Assembly: GCF_014647675.1 (NCBI RefSeq) | Contig: NZ_BMPQ01000010.1 | Span: forward strand, 62,953 to 98,982 | Length of the DNA: 36,030 nucleotides | Reading direction: 5' to 3' | Source: Streptomyces flaveus | GTDB taxonomy: Bacteria; Actinomycetota; Actinomycetes; Streptomycetales; Streptomycetaceae | In this document: in pieces, positions 16,642-24,417 of the stretch | Layout: each line of letters begins with the position of its first letter | Position numbering within the stretch: position 1 is the stretch's first letter | Program-made: the position numbers and the translations under genes | Notes under the pieces: model-generated | What the model was told of the DNA's origin: nothing | What the model saw: only the letters and a program-made list of their open reading frames with translations | Database searches by the model: none

Positions 16642-18471
16642 GTGGGCAAGCGGGCGCGGGGAGCGAAGGGGCGGGAGCCGCGCCCTCATCGTGCGCTGTC
16701 CGCTCCGTTCGTGGTCGCCCCGCCCACCGGATGCCGCATCCGCACCCGCCTGCACCTCACCCCCGCCGACGCGGTCGTACTGCGGGCCGTCGGCGAGCAC
16801 CTGGGCGCGCTGGCCGGAGCAGATCTCGCGGCGCGGGTGCGGATCGGGAACGTGCCCGCCGCGCACAATCGGCGGGCCGAGCGGAAGAAGGCCTTGACCG
16901 CGCGGTCGTCCTCCCGCTGGGCGGGATCGATCACCCGCACCAGCGAGGACCAGTACCAGCTGTCCCGGCGGGCACTTGATGCCCGTATCGGCTCCCTGCG
17001 CCGGGCGATCGCCACGATCACCTCCCGCCTCGCCGTCACACCGGGCGGCCGCGAGCAGCGCGGGCGCAGGTGGGTGCGCGGGTACGCCGATGACACCGAG
17101 CGGCGGGCCAAGCAGCAGCGGCTGCAGATCCTGCAGGGCCGGCTGCGCCGGGCGGTGCGGGAGCGGGAGGGCGGCCGGGTGCGGGTCACCCGGGGCGGAC
17201 GCCGGCTGCTCAACGCCCGCCACCACCTCTACGACACCGCCACCGCCGAAAAGCCGCTGACCGCGGCCGACTGGCAGGCCCAGCTGGAGGGGTGGGGCAC
17301 GGTCTGGTCGGCGCGGCGGATGTTCCTGACCGCGGACGGGGAGGCGGGGGCGCCGTTCGGGAACTACACCCTCAGCATCGACCCCGCCGACGGCTCCATC
17401 GCGATGGTGCTGCCCGATCCCCTGCGCCGGCAGTACGCCAACGCCCCGCGCGGCCGGTACGTGCTGGACGCGGCGGCCGTCTTCAGCCACCGGGGCGGGC
17501 CGTGGGCCGACCGGATCGCCGCGGGCGCCTCGGTGCGCTACGACATCACCTACGACCCGGCCCGCGGACGCTGGTATCTGGATGCCTCCTGGTCCACCAC
17601 GGCCAAGGGCCAGACGGCCCCGGCCCTGGAAACGCTGCGGCAACATCCGGTCCTCGCGGTGGACGTCAACGCCGACCACCTCGCCGCCTGGGTCCTGGAC
17701 CCCCACGGCAACCCCGTCGGCACCCCCCACACGATCCCCCTGCAGCTGTCCGGGCTGCCCGCCCCCACCCGCGACGCACGGCTGCGCGCAGCGATCTCCC
17801 GGCTCCTGCACCTCGCCCAGCAGCATGAATGCGCGGCACTGGTGATCGAGAACCTGGACTTTACTGACACCCGGGCCAGCGGCCGGGAGAGGCTGGGCCG
17901 AGGACGGCGCGGCAAAGCCTTCCGCCGCACGGTGGCGGGGATCCCGACGGGCAGGTTCCGTGACCGGCTGGCCGGGATGGCCCACCATGCCGGACTCTCC
18001 GTGATCGCCGTCGATCCGGCGTATTCGAGCAGGTGGGGTGCCCAGCACTGGCTGAACCCCCTGACAGAGCAGGCTTCCACCGCTTCGACCACCGCTGTCA
18101 CGGTGCATCATGCCGCCGCGGTGGTGGTCGGCAGACGCGGTCTGGGCTGTACGGCCTGGCGCAGGAAAGACGGACCCCGCCAAACCGCTGCCACCACCGC
18201 CCCCCGGCGTGCTGAGGCAGCGGCCGTGCGACCGGAGGATCGCACCGGGACAACCGCCCCCACACCGCCGAGTCACCACAGCACAGGCCGTACGGGGCGG
18301 ACAGCTCCGGCACGGACCTCGCGCAGCACCCCCGCGGTGCGTCAGACACGAGCGCGCCCACCCGGAAAGCACCCGACCCCAGGCCCCACCACCGTTCGGG
18401 GGCCCAGCATCCACGACCAGCTCACGCTGTTCGCAATGCCCGATGTGGCCAACACCGGCCAATCAACCTAG
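16642..18471 (+). CDS. TnpB-related protein, IS200/IS605 accessory type
   Basis: A 609-residue member of the TnpB-related accessory group of IS200/IS605 elements. Regular TnpB is an RNA-guided RuvC nuclease; this long branch is of unknown function. Seen: a basic N-terminus, a helical region (about 80-200), then a RuvC-like core with DVNADHLAAWVLD (Asp 341), VIENLDF (Glu 403) and DPAYSSRWGAQHW. The third acidic position, recalled as HDAA in relatives, is HHAA here (His 490). No CxxC zinc ribbon is present. The last 90 residues are Pro/Arg/Thr-rich. I chose GTG 16642 because VGKRARGAKG resembles the remembered family start, though the frame is open from 16528. No tnpA or serine recombinase lies nearby. 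Confidence 0.75.
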   Translation: MGKRARGAKGREPRPHRALSAPFVVAPPTGCRIRTRLHLTPADAVVLRAVGEHLGALAGADLAARVRIGNVPAAHNRRAERKKALTARSSSRWAGSITRTSEDQYQLSRRALDARIGSLRRAIATITSRLAVTPGGREQRGRRWVRGYADDTERRAKQQRLQILQGRLRRAVREREGGRVRVTRGGRRLLNARHHLYDTATAEKPLTAADWQAQLEGWGTVWSARRMFLTADGEAGAPFGNYTLSIDPADGSIAMVLPDPLRRQYANAPRGRYVLDAAAVFSHRGGPWADRIAAGASVRYDITYDPARGRWYLDASWSTTAKGQTAPALETLRQHPVLAVDVNADHLAAWVLDPHGNPVGTPHTIPLQLSGLPAPTRDARLRAAISRLLHLAQQHECAALVIENLDFTDTRASGRERLGRGRRGKAFRRTVAGIPTGRFRDRLAGMAHHAGLSVIAVDPAYSSRWGAQHWLNPLTEQASTASTTAVTVHHAAAVVVGRRGLGCTAWRRKDGPRQTAATTAPRRAEAAAVRPEDRTGTTAPTPPSHHSTGRTGRTAPARTSRSTPAVRQTRARPPGKHPTPGPTTVRGPSIHDQLTLFAMPDVANTGQST

Positions 18472-18489
18472 GAACGGTACCCGCCCACC

Positions 18490-19413
18490 ATGGGCGACAT
18501 CCTCGTGGGCACGTGCTCGTGGACCGACCGGATGCTGGTCGGCAGCGGCTGGTACCCGGCGGGACGACGGGACGCCGAGGGGCGGTTGCGGCACTACGCC
18601 GAGCGGTTTCCGGTCGTGGAGGTCGACGCCGCTTACTACGCCCTGCCAGGCGAGCGGAACAGCCGGCTGTGGGTGGAGCGGACACCTGACGGGTTCGTGT
18701 TCGACGTGAAGGCGTTCTCCCTGCTCACGGGGCATCCCACGCGGAGTGCGGTGATGCCGTACGGGTTGTCGGCAGACGCCCGGGATCCAGGAGCGCTCGA
18801 CGAGGTCTGGGCGCGGTTCGCCGCGGGGATCACGCCGTTGCGGCGGGCCGGGCGGCTGGGGAGTGTGCTGTTCCAGTTCCCGCCGTGGTTCCGGCCCGGG
18901 GTGCGGGCCGAGGCGTTTCTGGCGGAGTCCGCCCGGAGGACAAAGGGGTGGCCCGTCGCCGTGGAGTTCCGGCATCCCGGGTGGTGGCGGGAGGGGCAGG
19001 CCGAGGCCACACGCGCGCTGCTCGCGCGGTACGGCATGGCCGCCGTCGCCGTCGACATGACCCAGACGCTTCCGTCCTCCATACCACCCGTCACACCCGT
19101 CACCTCTCCCCGGCTGTCCGTCGTACGGTTCCACGGGCGCAACGCCGCCTGGGGGACCGGGAGCAAGGAGGAGCGGTTCCGGTACGCGTACGGCGACGAC
19201 GAACTCGCCGAGTGGCTGCCGCGGTTGCGCGCCCTTGCCGAGCGGGTCGAGCAGCTCCATGTCCTGTTCAACAACTGCTGCGGTGACGCCGCCGTACGGG
19301 CCGCCGAGTCCATGACGCGGCTGCTCGGACACCCGGTCGAGGCACGACCCCTACCAGCCTCGACGCCCTCACCCGGCCCAGCCCCGCAACCCGGCCCGGC
19401 CCCGCGCCACTGA
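18490..19413 (+). CDS. DUF72 (YecE-like) family protein
   Basis: A 307-residue DUF72/YecE protein, a TIM-barrel-like family of unproven function. Conserved features: GTCSWTDRML at the N-terminus, FPVVEVDAAYYALP, FVFDVKAFSLLTGHP, LFQFPPWF near 125, WPVAVEFRHPGWW near 158 and VEQLHVLFNNCCGDAA near 255. The His in EFRHPGWW and the Asn-rich NNC segment are family hallmarks. The C-terminal 25 residues are a Pro-rich tail. It starts at ATG 18490, 18 bases after the TnpB-related stop, with only a weak ribosome site, so it may be read with that gene. It faces the ABC genes convergently. Confidence 0.9.
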   Translation: MGDILVGTCSWTDRMLVGSGWYPAGRRDAEGRLRHYAERFPVVEVDAAYYALPGERNSRLWVERTPDGFVFDVKAFSLLTGHPTRSAVMPYGLSADARDPGALDEVWARFAAGITPLRRAGRLGSVLFQFPPWFRPGVRAEAFLAESARRTKGWPVAVEFRHPGWWREGQAEATRALLARYGMAAVAVDMTQTLPSSIPPVTPVTSPRLSVVRFHGRNAAWGTGSKEERFRYAYGDDELAEWLPRLRALAERVEQLHVLFNNCCGDAAVRAAESMTRLLGHPVEARPLPASTPSPGPAPQPGPAPRH

Positions 19414-19510
19414 CCGTCGCTTGGCCCACCGCCCCGGTGCGGTCGCAGGTGTCTTCCAGCGGGGCGATCAGGCTCCGCCCGTTCTGCCGCTGAGCGGCCG
19501 CGGCGGTGTC

Positions 19511-19552
19511 CTACGTGGACCGCTCGAATTGCCAGGCGAAGAGGGCGCTCAC
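19511..19552 (-). pseudogene. ABC permease gene stub, 13 codons
   Basis: A GTG at 19552 overlaps the ATPase stop as GTGA, the usual junction between an ABC ATPase and its permease. It reads V(M)SALFAWQFERST and then hits TAG at 19511. The opening resembles the cytoplasmic start of ABC-2-type permeases. No membrane segment follows in any minus-strand frame before the DUF72 gene at 19413. I infer that the permease has been cut off by deletion, leaving its start. Confidence 0.5.
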
Positions 19553-20463
19553 CGAGCACCTCCGGGAACGGTCTCGTTGAGGAGTCGGCAGAACTCCTCC
19601 TCCAGGCTCGCGACCGGTTCGGCCAGTTCATACACCTCGACACCGATGGCCGCGGCTGTGGTCAGGATCGTCTCGGCGCCCGCCCCCTGGACGAGCACGC
19701 CATGTGCCGCCTCCGACCGGACGTCGCCCGCGGAGGAGGCGAGTTCGGCAGCCATGCGGGCGTCGTCGGAAGTGCGCACTCGCAGCGCACCCCCGGCGGG
19801 GCAGGAACGGCGGCGCAGAACCTCGACGGAGCCGGTGAAGAGGACCCGGTGGTGCAGCACGATCACGCGGTCGGCAGTCTGCTCCACCTCGGCCAGGTCA
19901 CGGCTCGACACCACCACAGCGCGTCCCGAATCGGCCAGGCGGCTCAGGAGCGCACGCAGTCGGCGGATGTCAAGCGGGTCCAGACCGTCGGCGGGCCCAT
20001 CGAGAACGAGAACACGCGGGTCACCGAGCAGCGCGGTGGCAAGGCCAAGGCGGCGGCGTATGCCCGGGGAGCAGGACCCGACCTTCCTCTCCGCAACATC
20101 CTCTGTATCGGTGATTGCCAGCACCTCGTCCACCCGGCGGACTGGGACAGCGGCTTCGGCGGCGGCCAGCAGCAGGTGCTGGCGGCCGGTGTGTCCAGGG
20201 TGTGCGCCGCCATCGTCGAATGCCACCCCCACCTGCCGGGCCCGGCTTGGGAGTCCCGCGAAGGGGCGGCCGAGGACGGTAGTGGTGCCGCAGTCCGGGG
20301 CCATCAGGCCGGCCAGTATCCGCAGGCAGGTCGTTTTTCCGGCGCCGCGCGGCCCGAAGAATCCGGTGACCTCGCCGAACTGTACGGAAAAGGTCGCATC
20401 CTCGATGGCGGTACGGGCGCCATAGCGTTTGGTCAGTCCGGAAAATGAAATAGCGGTTGTCAC
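19549..20463 (-). CDS. ABC-2-type ATP-binding protein with abnormal motifs
   Basis: A 304-residue ATPase of the drug/bacteriocin-export (CcmA-like) ABC family. Walker A is GPRGAGKT (residues 37-44; Arg instead of the usual Asn, Lys 43 kept), the signature is CSPGIRRR (131-138), and Walker B is VLVLDGPADGLDP (151-163). The catalytic Glu after the Walker B Asp is Gly 156, and the switch His of the H-loop is Arg 188 (VVVSSRDLAEVE). The Q-loop region reads GVAFDDGG with no Gln. A C-terminal domain of about 90 residues follows. GTG 20463 has AAGGAGG 8 bases upstream. The downstream permease is a stub. Either a decaying transporter or an ATPase-dead regulatory protein. Confidence 0.82.
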   Translation of the reverse strand: MTTAISFSGLTKRYGARTAIEDATFSVQFGEVTGFFGPRGAGKTTCLRILAGLMAPDCGTTTVLGRPFAGLPSRARQVGVAFDDGGAHPGHTGRQHLLLAAAEAAVPVRRVDEVLAITDTEDVAERKVGSCSPGIRRRLGLATALLGDPRVLVLDGPADGLDPLDIRRLRALLSRLADSGRAVVVSSRDLAEVEQTADRVIVLHHRVLFTGSVEVLRRRSCPAGGALRVRTSDDARMAAELASSAGDVRSEAAHGVLVQGAGAETILTTAAAIGVEVYELAEPVASLEEEFCRLLNETVPGGAR

Positions 20464-20493
20464 CTCATCGCCTCCTTCAGAATCACGGCCGAC

Positions 20494-20652
20494 TCAGGAA
20501 AATGAATGCGTACTTTTCGCGGGGATCTTCGACCATCCGCTACAGGCTTTCTGAACGGGTGCGGTGGCGGCCTCTCCCGCAGTGACAAGGGTCATCGGTG
20601 CGACAGCCAGAACGGCAGGCAGAGCGCATCGGCGGAGGAAAGTAAGTTTCAC
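20494..20652 (-). CDS. small secreted peptide, possibly truncated
   Basis: A 52-residue product with a clean signal peptide: MKLTFLRR, hydrophobic core CALPAVLAVAPMTLVTA, likely cleavage after GEA, leaving a mature part of about 24 residues with one Cys and many Ser/Thr/Lys. The GTG at 20652 has GGAG about 9 bases upstream; an in-frame ATG lies two codons earlier at 20658 but too close to the ribosome site. The gene ends 30 bases before the ABC ATPase and is probably in the same transcript. The mature part resembles no family I know. It could be an exported peptide linked to the transporter, or the start of a secreted protein cut short. Confidence 0.55.
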   Translation of the reverse strand: MKLTFLRRCALPAVLAVAPMTLVTAGEAATAPVQKACSGWSKIPAKSTHSFS

Positions 20653-20743
20653 TTCCATCCTCTCCTTCGATGACTTTCGGTGTGGCCCCGTATGTGAGGC
20701 GTAAAATCTGATCTCATCTTTACAGGCGGCGGGCGGCAGATGT

Positions 20744-20775
20744 AGCCCCGAGGCTTCGGGGCTTGACATCCTCCC
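20744..20775 (-). mobile_element. IS200/IS605-type terminal hairpin and end motif
   Basis: A perfect 8-bp hairpin (AGCCCCGA / TCGGGGCT, loop GGCT) runs directly into TTGACATCCTCCC at 20763-20775. The same 13 bases stand at 10967-10979 beside the tnpB relic. Subterminal imperfect hairpins are how TnpA recognises IS200/IS605 ends. No transposase gene remains here, so this is probably a solitary end. Confidence 0.5.
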
Positions 20776-20980
20776 TCTTGTTCCTCTCGGAAATCCTCGA
20801 ATCCGCCACCCGCCATGCCCGTTCAGGCAGGCGCGCCGGAGCCTGTGCCCTGCCGAACCCCCTGGTCGACGTGCTGCGCTGGTGCTCGGTGGGCCGCAGG
20901 TTGATGCTTGTCAGGAGGGCGGTGGTTGTGCAGGTTCCCGTGGGGAGCGGGACAGGGCATCAGCAGGCGTGAGGTGAGCG
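20776..20980. other. upstream region of the SpoIIE-type gene
   Basis: About 200 bases between the solitary IS end and the phosphatase gene. No gene or clear promoter consensus was recognised; GAGGTGAG at 20969-20976 may act as the ribosome site. Confidence 0.3.
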
Positions 20981-20983
20981 GTG

Positions 20984-22924
20984 ATGGAGCGACTTCCCAC
21001 CCCTCCTGGTGAGGGGCAAGGTGAGGCGCAGGACGCCGGGGAGCCGCCATACACGGCCACGGCCACCATCGACGATCAGGGCTTCGTGACCGGGTGGAGT
21101 GAGGAAGCCCGGCGGCTGCTGGGGTATGCGCCCGCGCAGGTGGTGGGGTTCCCGGCTGCCCGGCTGCTCGCCGATGACGTCGGCGAGCAGGTGCGGCGGG
21201 CGGCGGGCGGGCAGGAACGCCTCAACGGCACAGTGACGCTGAGGCGCGGCGACGGCCACCGGCTGCGGCTGGGGCTGCTGGCGCACCACCGACGCGGGAG
21301 CGGCGGGACAGGCGAGTGGCTCGTGGTGTGCGCGGTGGCGGACCCGGCGTACACGTTCCGGGGCGAGGCGCCGGCGGAGCGGACGTTCCTTCAAGCCCCT
21401 TGCGCCATGGCGGTCTTCGACACCGACTTGCGGCTGATGCGCGCCAACGCGGGCATGGAGGACGCGCTGTCCCTGGAGGAAAGGCAGATGCTCGGGCTGC
21501 GTCTGCCGGAGATCGCGCCGTGTCCGGCGAACGATGAGGCCGAGGACAAGATGCGACTGGTGGTGAAAACTGGTCAATCGCAGCAGGTGAAGCCCTGTCT
21601 TCGTCCCGCGGGTGTCAGCGCGGGGCACAGCTGTTCGGCCACGCTTGCCCCGTTGAGGGACCCGAACGGCCAGGTACGTGCCGTGTGCCTGGCGGCGCAC
21701 CACGAGTCGCAGGGGTACCTCGCCCAGGAGCGGACGCCTCTGCTGAACGATGCCGACGCCGATGCCGGCACCACCGTGGACGTCACCACCCGCGCGCGCA
21801 CCACCACCATGACGCTGCAGAACAGCCTGCTGCCGCAGACGCTGCCCGATCAGGCGGCCCTGGAGGTCGCCTCCCGCTACCTGCCCGCCGCGACCCGCGC
21901 CGGTCTGGGGGGCGACTGGTTCGATGTGATCCCGCTGTCCGGCGCACGGGTGGCCCTCGTCGTCGGCGACGTCGTCGGCCACGGCATCCGTGCCTCGGCC
22001 ACCATGGGCCGGCTGCGCACCGCGGTGCGTACCCTGGCCGAAGTCGACCTGCCGCCCGACGAGTTGCTCACACACCTCGACGACCTCGTCCTGCACCTGT
22101 CCGCCGAGGAGGGCGGCACGGGAAGCACCCCCGAGACTGCTGGGGGCATCGGCACCACATGCCTGTACGCGGTCTACGACCCGGTCTCACGCCGCTGCAC
22201 CCTCGCCCGGGCCGGCCACCCCCCGCCCGCCGTGGCCGCCCCCAACGGCACGGTGTACCTCCTCGACGTCCCGGCCGGTCCACCGCTGGGCCTGGGCGGT
22301 CTGCCCTTCGAGACCCTGGAGACCGAACTGCCGGAAGGCAGCCTCCTCGTCCTGTACACCGACGGTCTGCTCCAACCCCGCGAGCACGACATCGACGAAG
22401 CTCTGGACAACATGTTCACTGCCCTGGCCCGCCCCGCCACGCAAGTGGAGACGGTCTGCGACAGCGTCCTCGCGGCTGTGCTGACGCACCGCCCCGATGA
22501 CGACGTCGCCCTGCTCATCGCCCGTACCCGGGCTCTGCACGCCGACAAGGTCGCCGTCTGGAACCTGGCCAGCGACCCCGCGATCGTCGCCCAGGCCCGG
22601 CGCCACACCACTGACCAGCTGGCTGCCTGGAGACTGGACGACGCCACCCTGATCGCCGAACTGATCGTCAGTGAACTGGTCACCAACGCCATTCGCTACG
22701 GCCGGCCGCCCATCCAGCTGCGGCTGATCCACGAGGACAACACCTTGATCAGCGAGGTCTTCGACTCCAGCAGCACCGCCCCGCACCTGCGGCGCGCCCG
22801 GCTGTTCGACGAAGGGGGTCGGGGCCTGCTGATGGTCGCTCAGCTCGCCCACCGCTGGGGCACCCGTCATGGCCCCCTCGGCAAGACCATCTGGGCCGAA
22901 CAGTTCCTGGCCGCCGGCACCTGA
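20984..22924 (+). CDS. PAS / SpoIIE phosphatase / RsbW-like kinase fusion
   Basis: A 646-residue cytoplasmic signalling protein of the partner-switching type abundant in Streptomyces. In order: PAS domain (about 20-115; GFVTGWSEEARRLLGYAPAQVVG), a second, more divergent PAS/PAC (about 128-240; APCAMAVFDTDLRLMRANAGM), SpoIIE/PP2C phosphatase (about 285-500; GGDWFDVIPLSG, VGDVVGHG, LYTDGLLQ, DDDVALLIAR holding the metal-binding Asp residues) and a C-terminal HATPase anti-sigma kinase domain (about 520-640; ELIVSELVTNAIRYG as N-box, DEGGRGLLMVAQLAHRWG as G-box). Such proteins dephosphorylate anti-anti-sigma factors and may bind a sigma factor. No STAS partner is adjacent, but LuxR-HTH and sigma genes follow. 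ATG 20984 and GTG 20981 are both possible starts. Confidence 0.9.
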   Translation: MERLPTPPGEGQGEAQDAGEPPYTATATIDDQGFVTGWSEEARRLLGYAPAQVVGFPAARLLADDVGEQVRRAAGGQERLNGTVTLRRGDGHRLRLGLLAHHRRGSGGTGEWLVVCAVADPAYTFRGEAPAERTFLQAPCAMAVFDTDLRLMRANAGMEDALSLEERQMLGLRLPEIAPCPANDEAEDKMRLVVKTGQSQQVKPCLRPAGVSAGHSCSATLAPLRDPNGQVRAVCLAAHHESQGYLAQERTPLLNDADADAGTTVDVTTRARTTTMTLQNSLLPQTLPDQAALEVASRYLPAATRAGLGGDWFDVIPLSGARVALVVGDVVGHGIRASATMGRLRTAVRTLAEVDLPPDELLTHLDDLVLHLSAEEGGTGSTPETAGGIGTTCLYAVYDPVSRRCTLARAGHPPPAVAAPNGTVYLLDVPAGPPLGLGGLPFETLETELPEGSLLVLYTDGLLQPREHDIDEALDNMFTALARPATQVETVCDSVLAAVLTHRPDDDVALLIARTRALHADKVAVWNLASDPAIVAQARRHTTDQLAAWRLDDATLIAELIVSELVTNAIRYGRPPIQLRLIHEDNTLISEVFDSSSTAPHLRRARLFDEGGRGLLMVAQLAHRWGTRHGPLGKTIWAEQFLAAGT

Positions 22925-23062
22925 GTCCGCCGCGCAGACAAACCGCAAACAGCCGCGAACAACCGCAGACAAACACGGCCTCGGGCTCCGGGCGATGCTC
23001 CGGCTGGCCGTTGACACGTTGCCATGGGCGGGCACGGGTACCGAGTGGGTCGGCTCGGGAGA

Positions 23063-23290
23063 TCACAGCCCCAGCGTCAACGCCAGCCGGATCAGTTCTG
23101 CCTGGGTGTGCACGCCGGTCTTGGCCCGGATCCGGCGGAGATAGCCGTCAACGGTGTGCACGGAGATACCGAGCCGTCGTGCCGTTCCGGCATAGGTGCA
23201 TCCCTCTGCCATGTGCCGCAGGATCTGCTGCTCGCGGGGAGACAGGGCGGGACGTGACGGCTGGAGAGCAACGCGAGACGACTCGTGCAA
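23063..23290 (-). CDS. short LuxR-type HTH protein
   Basis: A 75-residue protein that is essentially only a LuxR/GerE DNA-binding domain: ALSPREQQILRHMAEGCTYAGTARRLGISVHTVDGYLRRIRAKTGVHTQAELIRLALTLG covers scaffold helix, recognition helix and dimerisation helix. No receiver or ligand domain. The TTG at 23290 has GAAGGAG 5 bases upstream; the frame also opens from another TTG at 23338 without a ribosome site. Divergent from the sigma factor, sharing a 240-base AT-rich region, so it may control that gene or itself. Free-standing domains of this kind (GerE-like) work as direct transcription factors. Confidence 0.8.
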   Translation of the reverse strand: MHESSRVALQPSRPALSPREQQILRHMAEGCTYAGTARRLGISVHTVDGYLRRIRAKTGVHTQAELIRLALTLGL

Positions 23291-23517
23291 CTTGACTCCT
23301 TCAGCAGGCGGGGCCCGGTGCCCCGCGTTCGCATACAAGAGCCGCGAAGGCGGGACAAACCAACAACTTTTCGAAACTTCATTTCTTTTCTCCCATCACG
23401 GGCACTCGACTCACCCAGCGAGGCCGGGCCGGTGCGGCCGCGGTTCCGGCGGTGTGGGGCTGGCGGTGCAGGGCCGAAGCGGCCGCCCGACGGGGGTTCA
23501 AGGCGTGTCCGTTTTGC

Positions 23518-23525
23518 TATAAAAT
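23518..23525 (+). promoter_or_regulatory. -10 element for a leaderless sigma gene
   Basis: TATAAAAT at 23518-23525 is a strikingly AT-rich box in this GC-rich DNA, ending 7 bases before the GTG at 23533. Transcription would begin at or next to the start codon. No ribosome site precedes the GTG, which supports leaderless translation. A weak -35 candidate (GTTCAA) lies about 16 bases upstream of the box. Confidence 0.5.
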
Positions 23526-23532
23526 TTTCCAT

Positions 23533-24279
23533 GTGAATGATCTTGAAATGGTGGCCGCCATCCGGGCTGCGAACCCCCAGGGGCTGGCAGCGGCGTACGA
23601 CGCCTACGCAGGTCAGATCTATGGCTACTGCTGTTCAGTTCTTCACAACAGCGACGCTGCCGCCGACGCCTTGCAGGACACCTTCGTCCTCGCCAATGAG
23701 TGCATCGACCAGCTGCGAGACCCTCAGCGGCTGCGTCCGTGGCTCTATGCGATCGCCCGCAACGAATGCCGACACCAGTTGCGTACCAAAGGCCGCACCA
23801 CCGGGCTCGAAGAAGCCGGCGAGGTGGTCGACGAGGCAGTCGACCTCGGTGCGCGGCTGCGCGACGAGGAGATACGGACTCTGGTGTGGGAGGCCTTCGA
23901 AGGGCTCAACTCGCGTGATCGCGAGGTGCTGGAGCTGTCGGTACGCCAGGATCTGGACGGCGCCGACATGGCCGCGGTACTGGGGGTGCAGCGCAACCAC
24001 GCACATGCGTTGCTGTCCCGAGCACGGCAACAGCTGGAGAATGCCGTGGCGGCGGTGGTCCTGGCCCACCATGGGCGGAAGGACTGCGCCGAACTGAGCC
24101 AGATGCTCGATGGCTGGGACGGCACCATCACTGTGCTGATGCGCAAACGCATCACCCGCCACATCGGGCAATGCGAGATCTGCGACAACCCCAAGCGACG
24201 CGATGTCCGCCCCTCGGACGTGACCCACGCTGTTCCCGGTGCCTCTTCTCCTCTCGCCCCAAGGCCGCGGACCTGGTGA
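23533..24279 (+). CDS. ECF sigma factor with shortened C-terminal extension
   Basis: A 248-residue sigma-70-family factor of the extracytoplasmic type. Region 2 (about residues 12-80) shows LQDTFVLANECIDQLRDPQRLRPWLYAIARNECRHQLR. Region 4 (about 115-170) shows LNSRDREVLELSVRQDLDGADMAAVLGVQRNHAHALLSRARQQLE. An extension follows with HIGQCEIC (HxxxCxxC), like the zinc site of anti-sigma factors. Relatives I recall run on for 100-200 residues, often with a membrane segment. Here it stops about 30 residues after the zinc motif in a Pro/Ser-rich tail, so it may be truncated. GTG 23533 is favoured because it sits just after an AT-rich -10 box. The divergent LuxR-HTH gene and preceding SpoIIE-type protein suggest one regulatory cluster. 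Confidence 0.85.
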   Translation: MNDLEMVAAIRAANPQGLAAAYDAYAGQIYGYCCSVLHNSDAAADALQDTFVLANECIDQLRDPQRLRPWLYAIARNECRHQLRTKGRTTGLEEAGEVVDEAVDLGARLRDEEIRTLVWEAFEGLNSRDREVLELSVRQDLDGADMAAVLGVQRNHAHALLSRARQQLENAVAAVVLAHHGRKDCAELSQMLDGWDGTITVLMRKRITRHIGQCEICDNPKRRDVRPSDVTHAVPGASSPLAPRPRTW

Positions 24280-24417
24280 TGTCGTCGACCCCGAGGGTGA
24301 CGACTCTCCTGGTCTCCTGGCGACACTGGTGGGACGGCCACCGACGAGCCGGACACCGGCAGACGTAACGGGGGCAGCTTGTTCAGGTGCGTCGGCAGTG
24401 CCTGGACGTGTGTCCTG

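Noticed and set aside
16642..20775. A composite transposon bounded by the TnpB-related gene and the IS end at 20744-20775.
   Set aside because: No matching left end, target duplication or transposase was found; the genes between look chromosomal.
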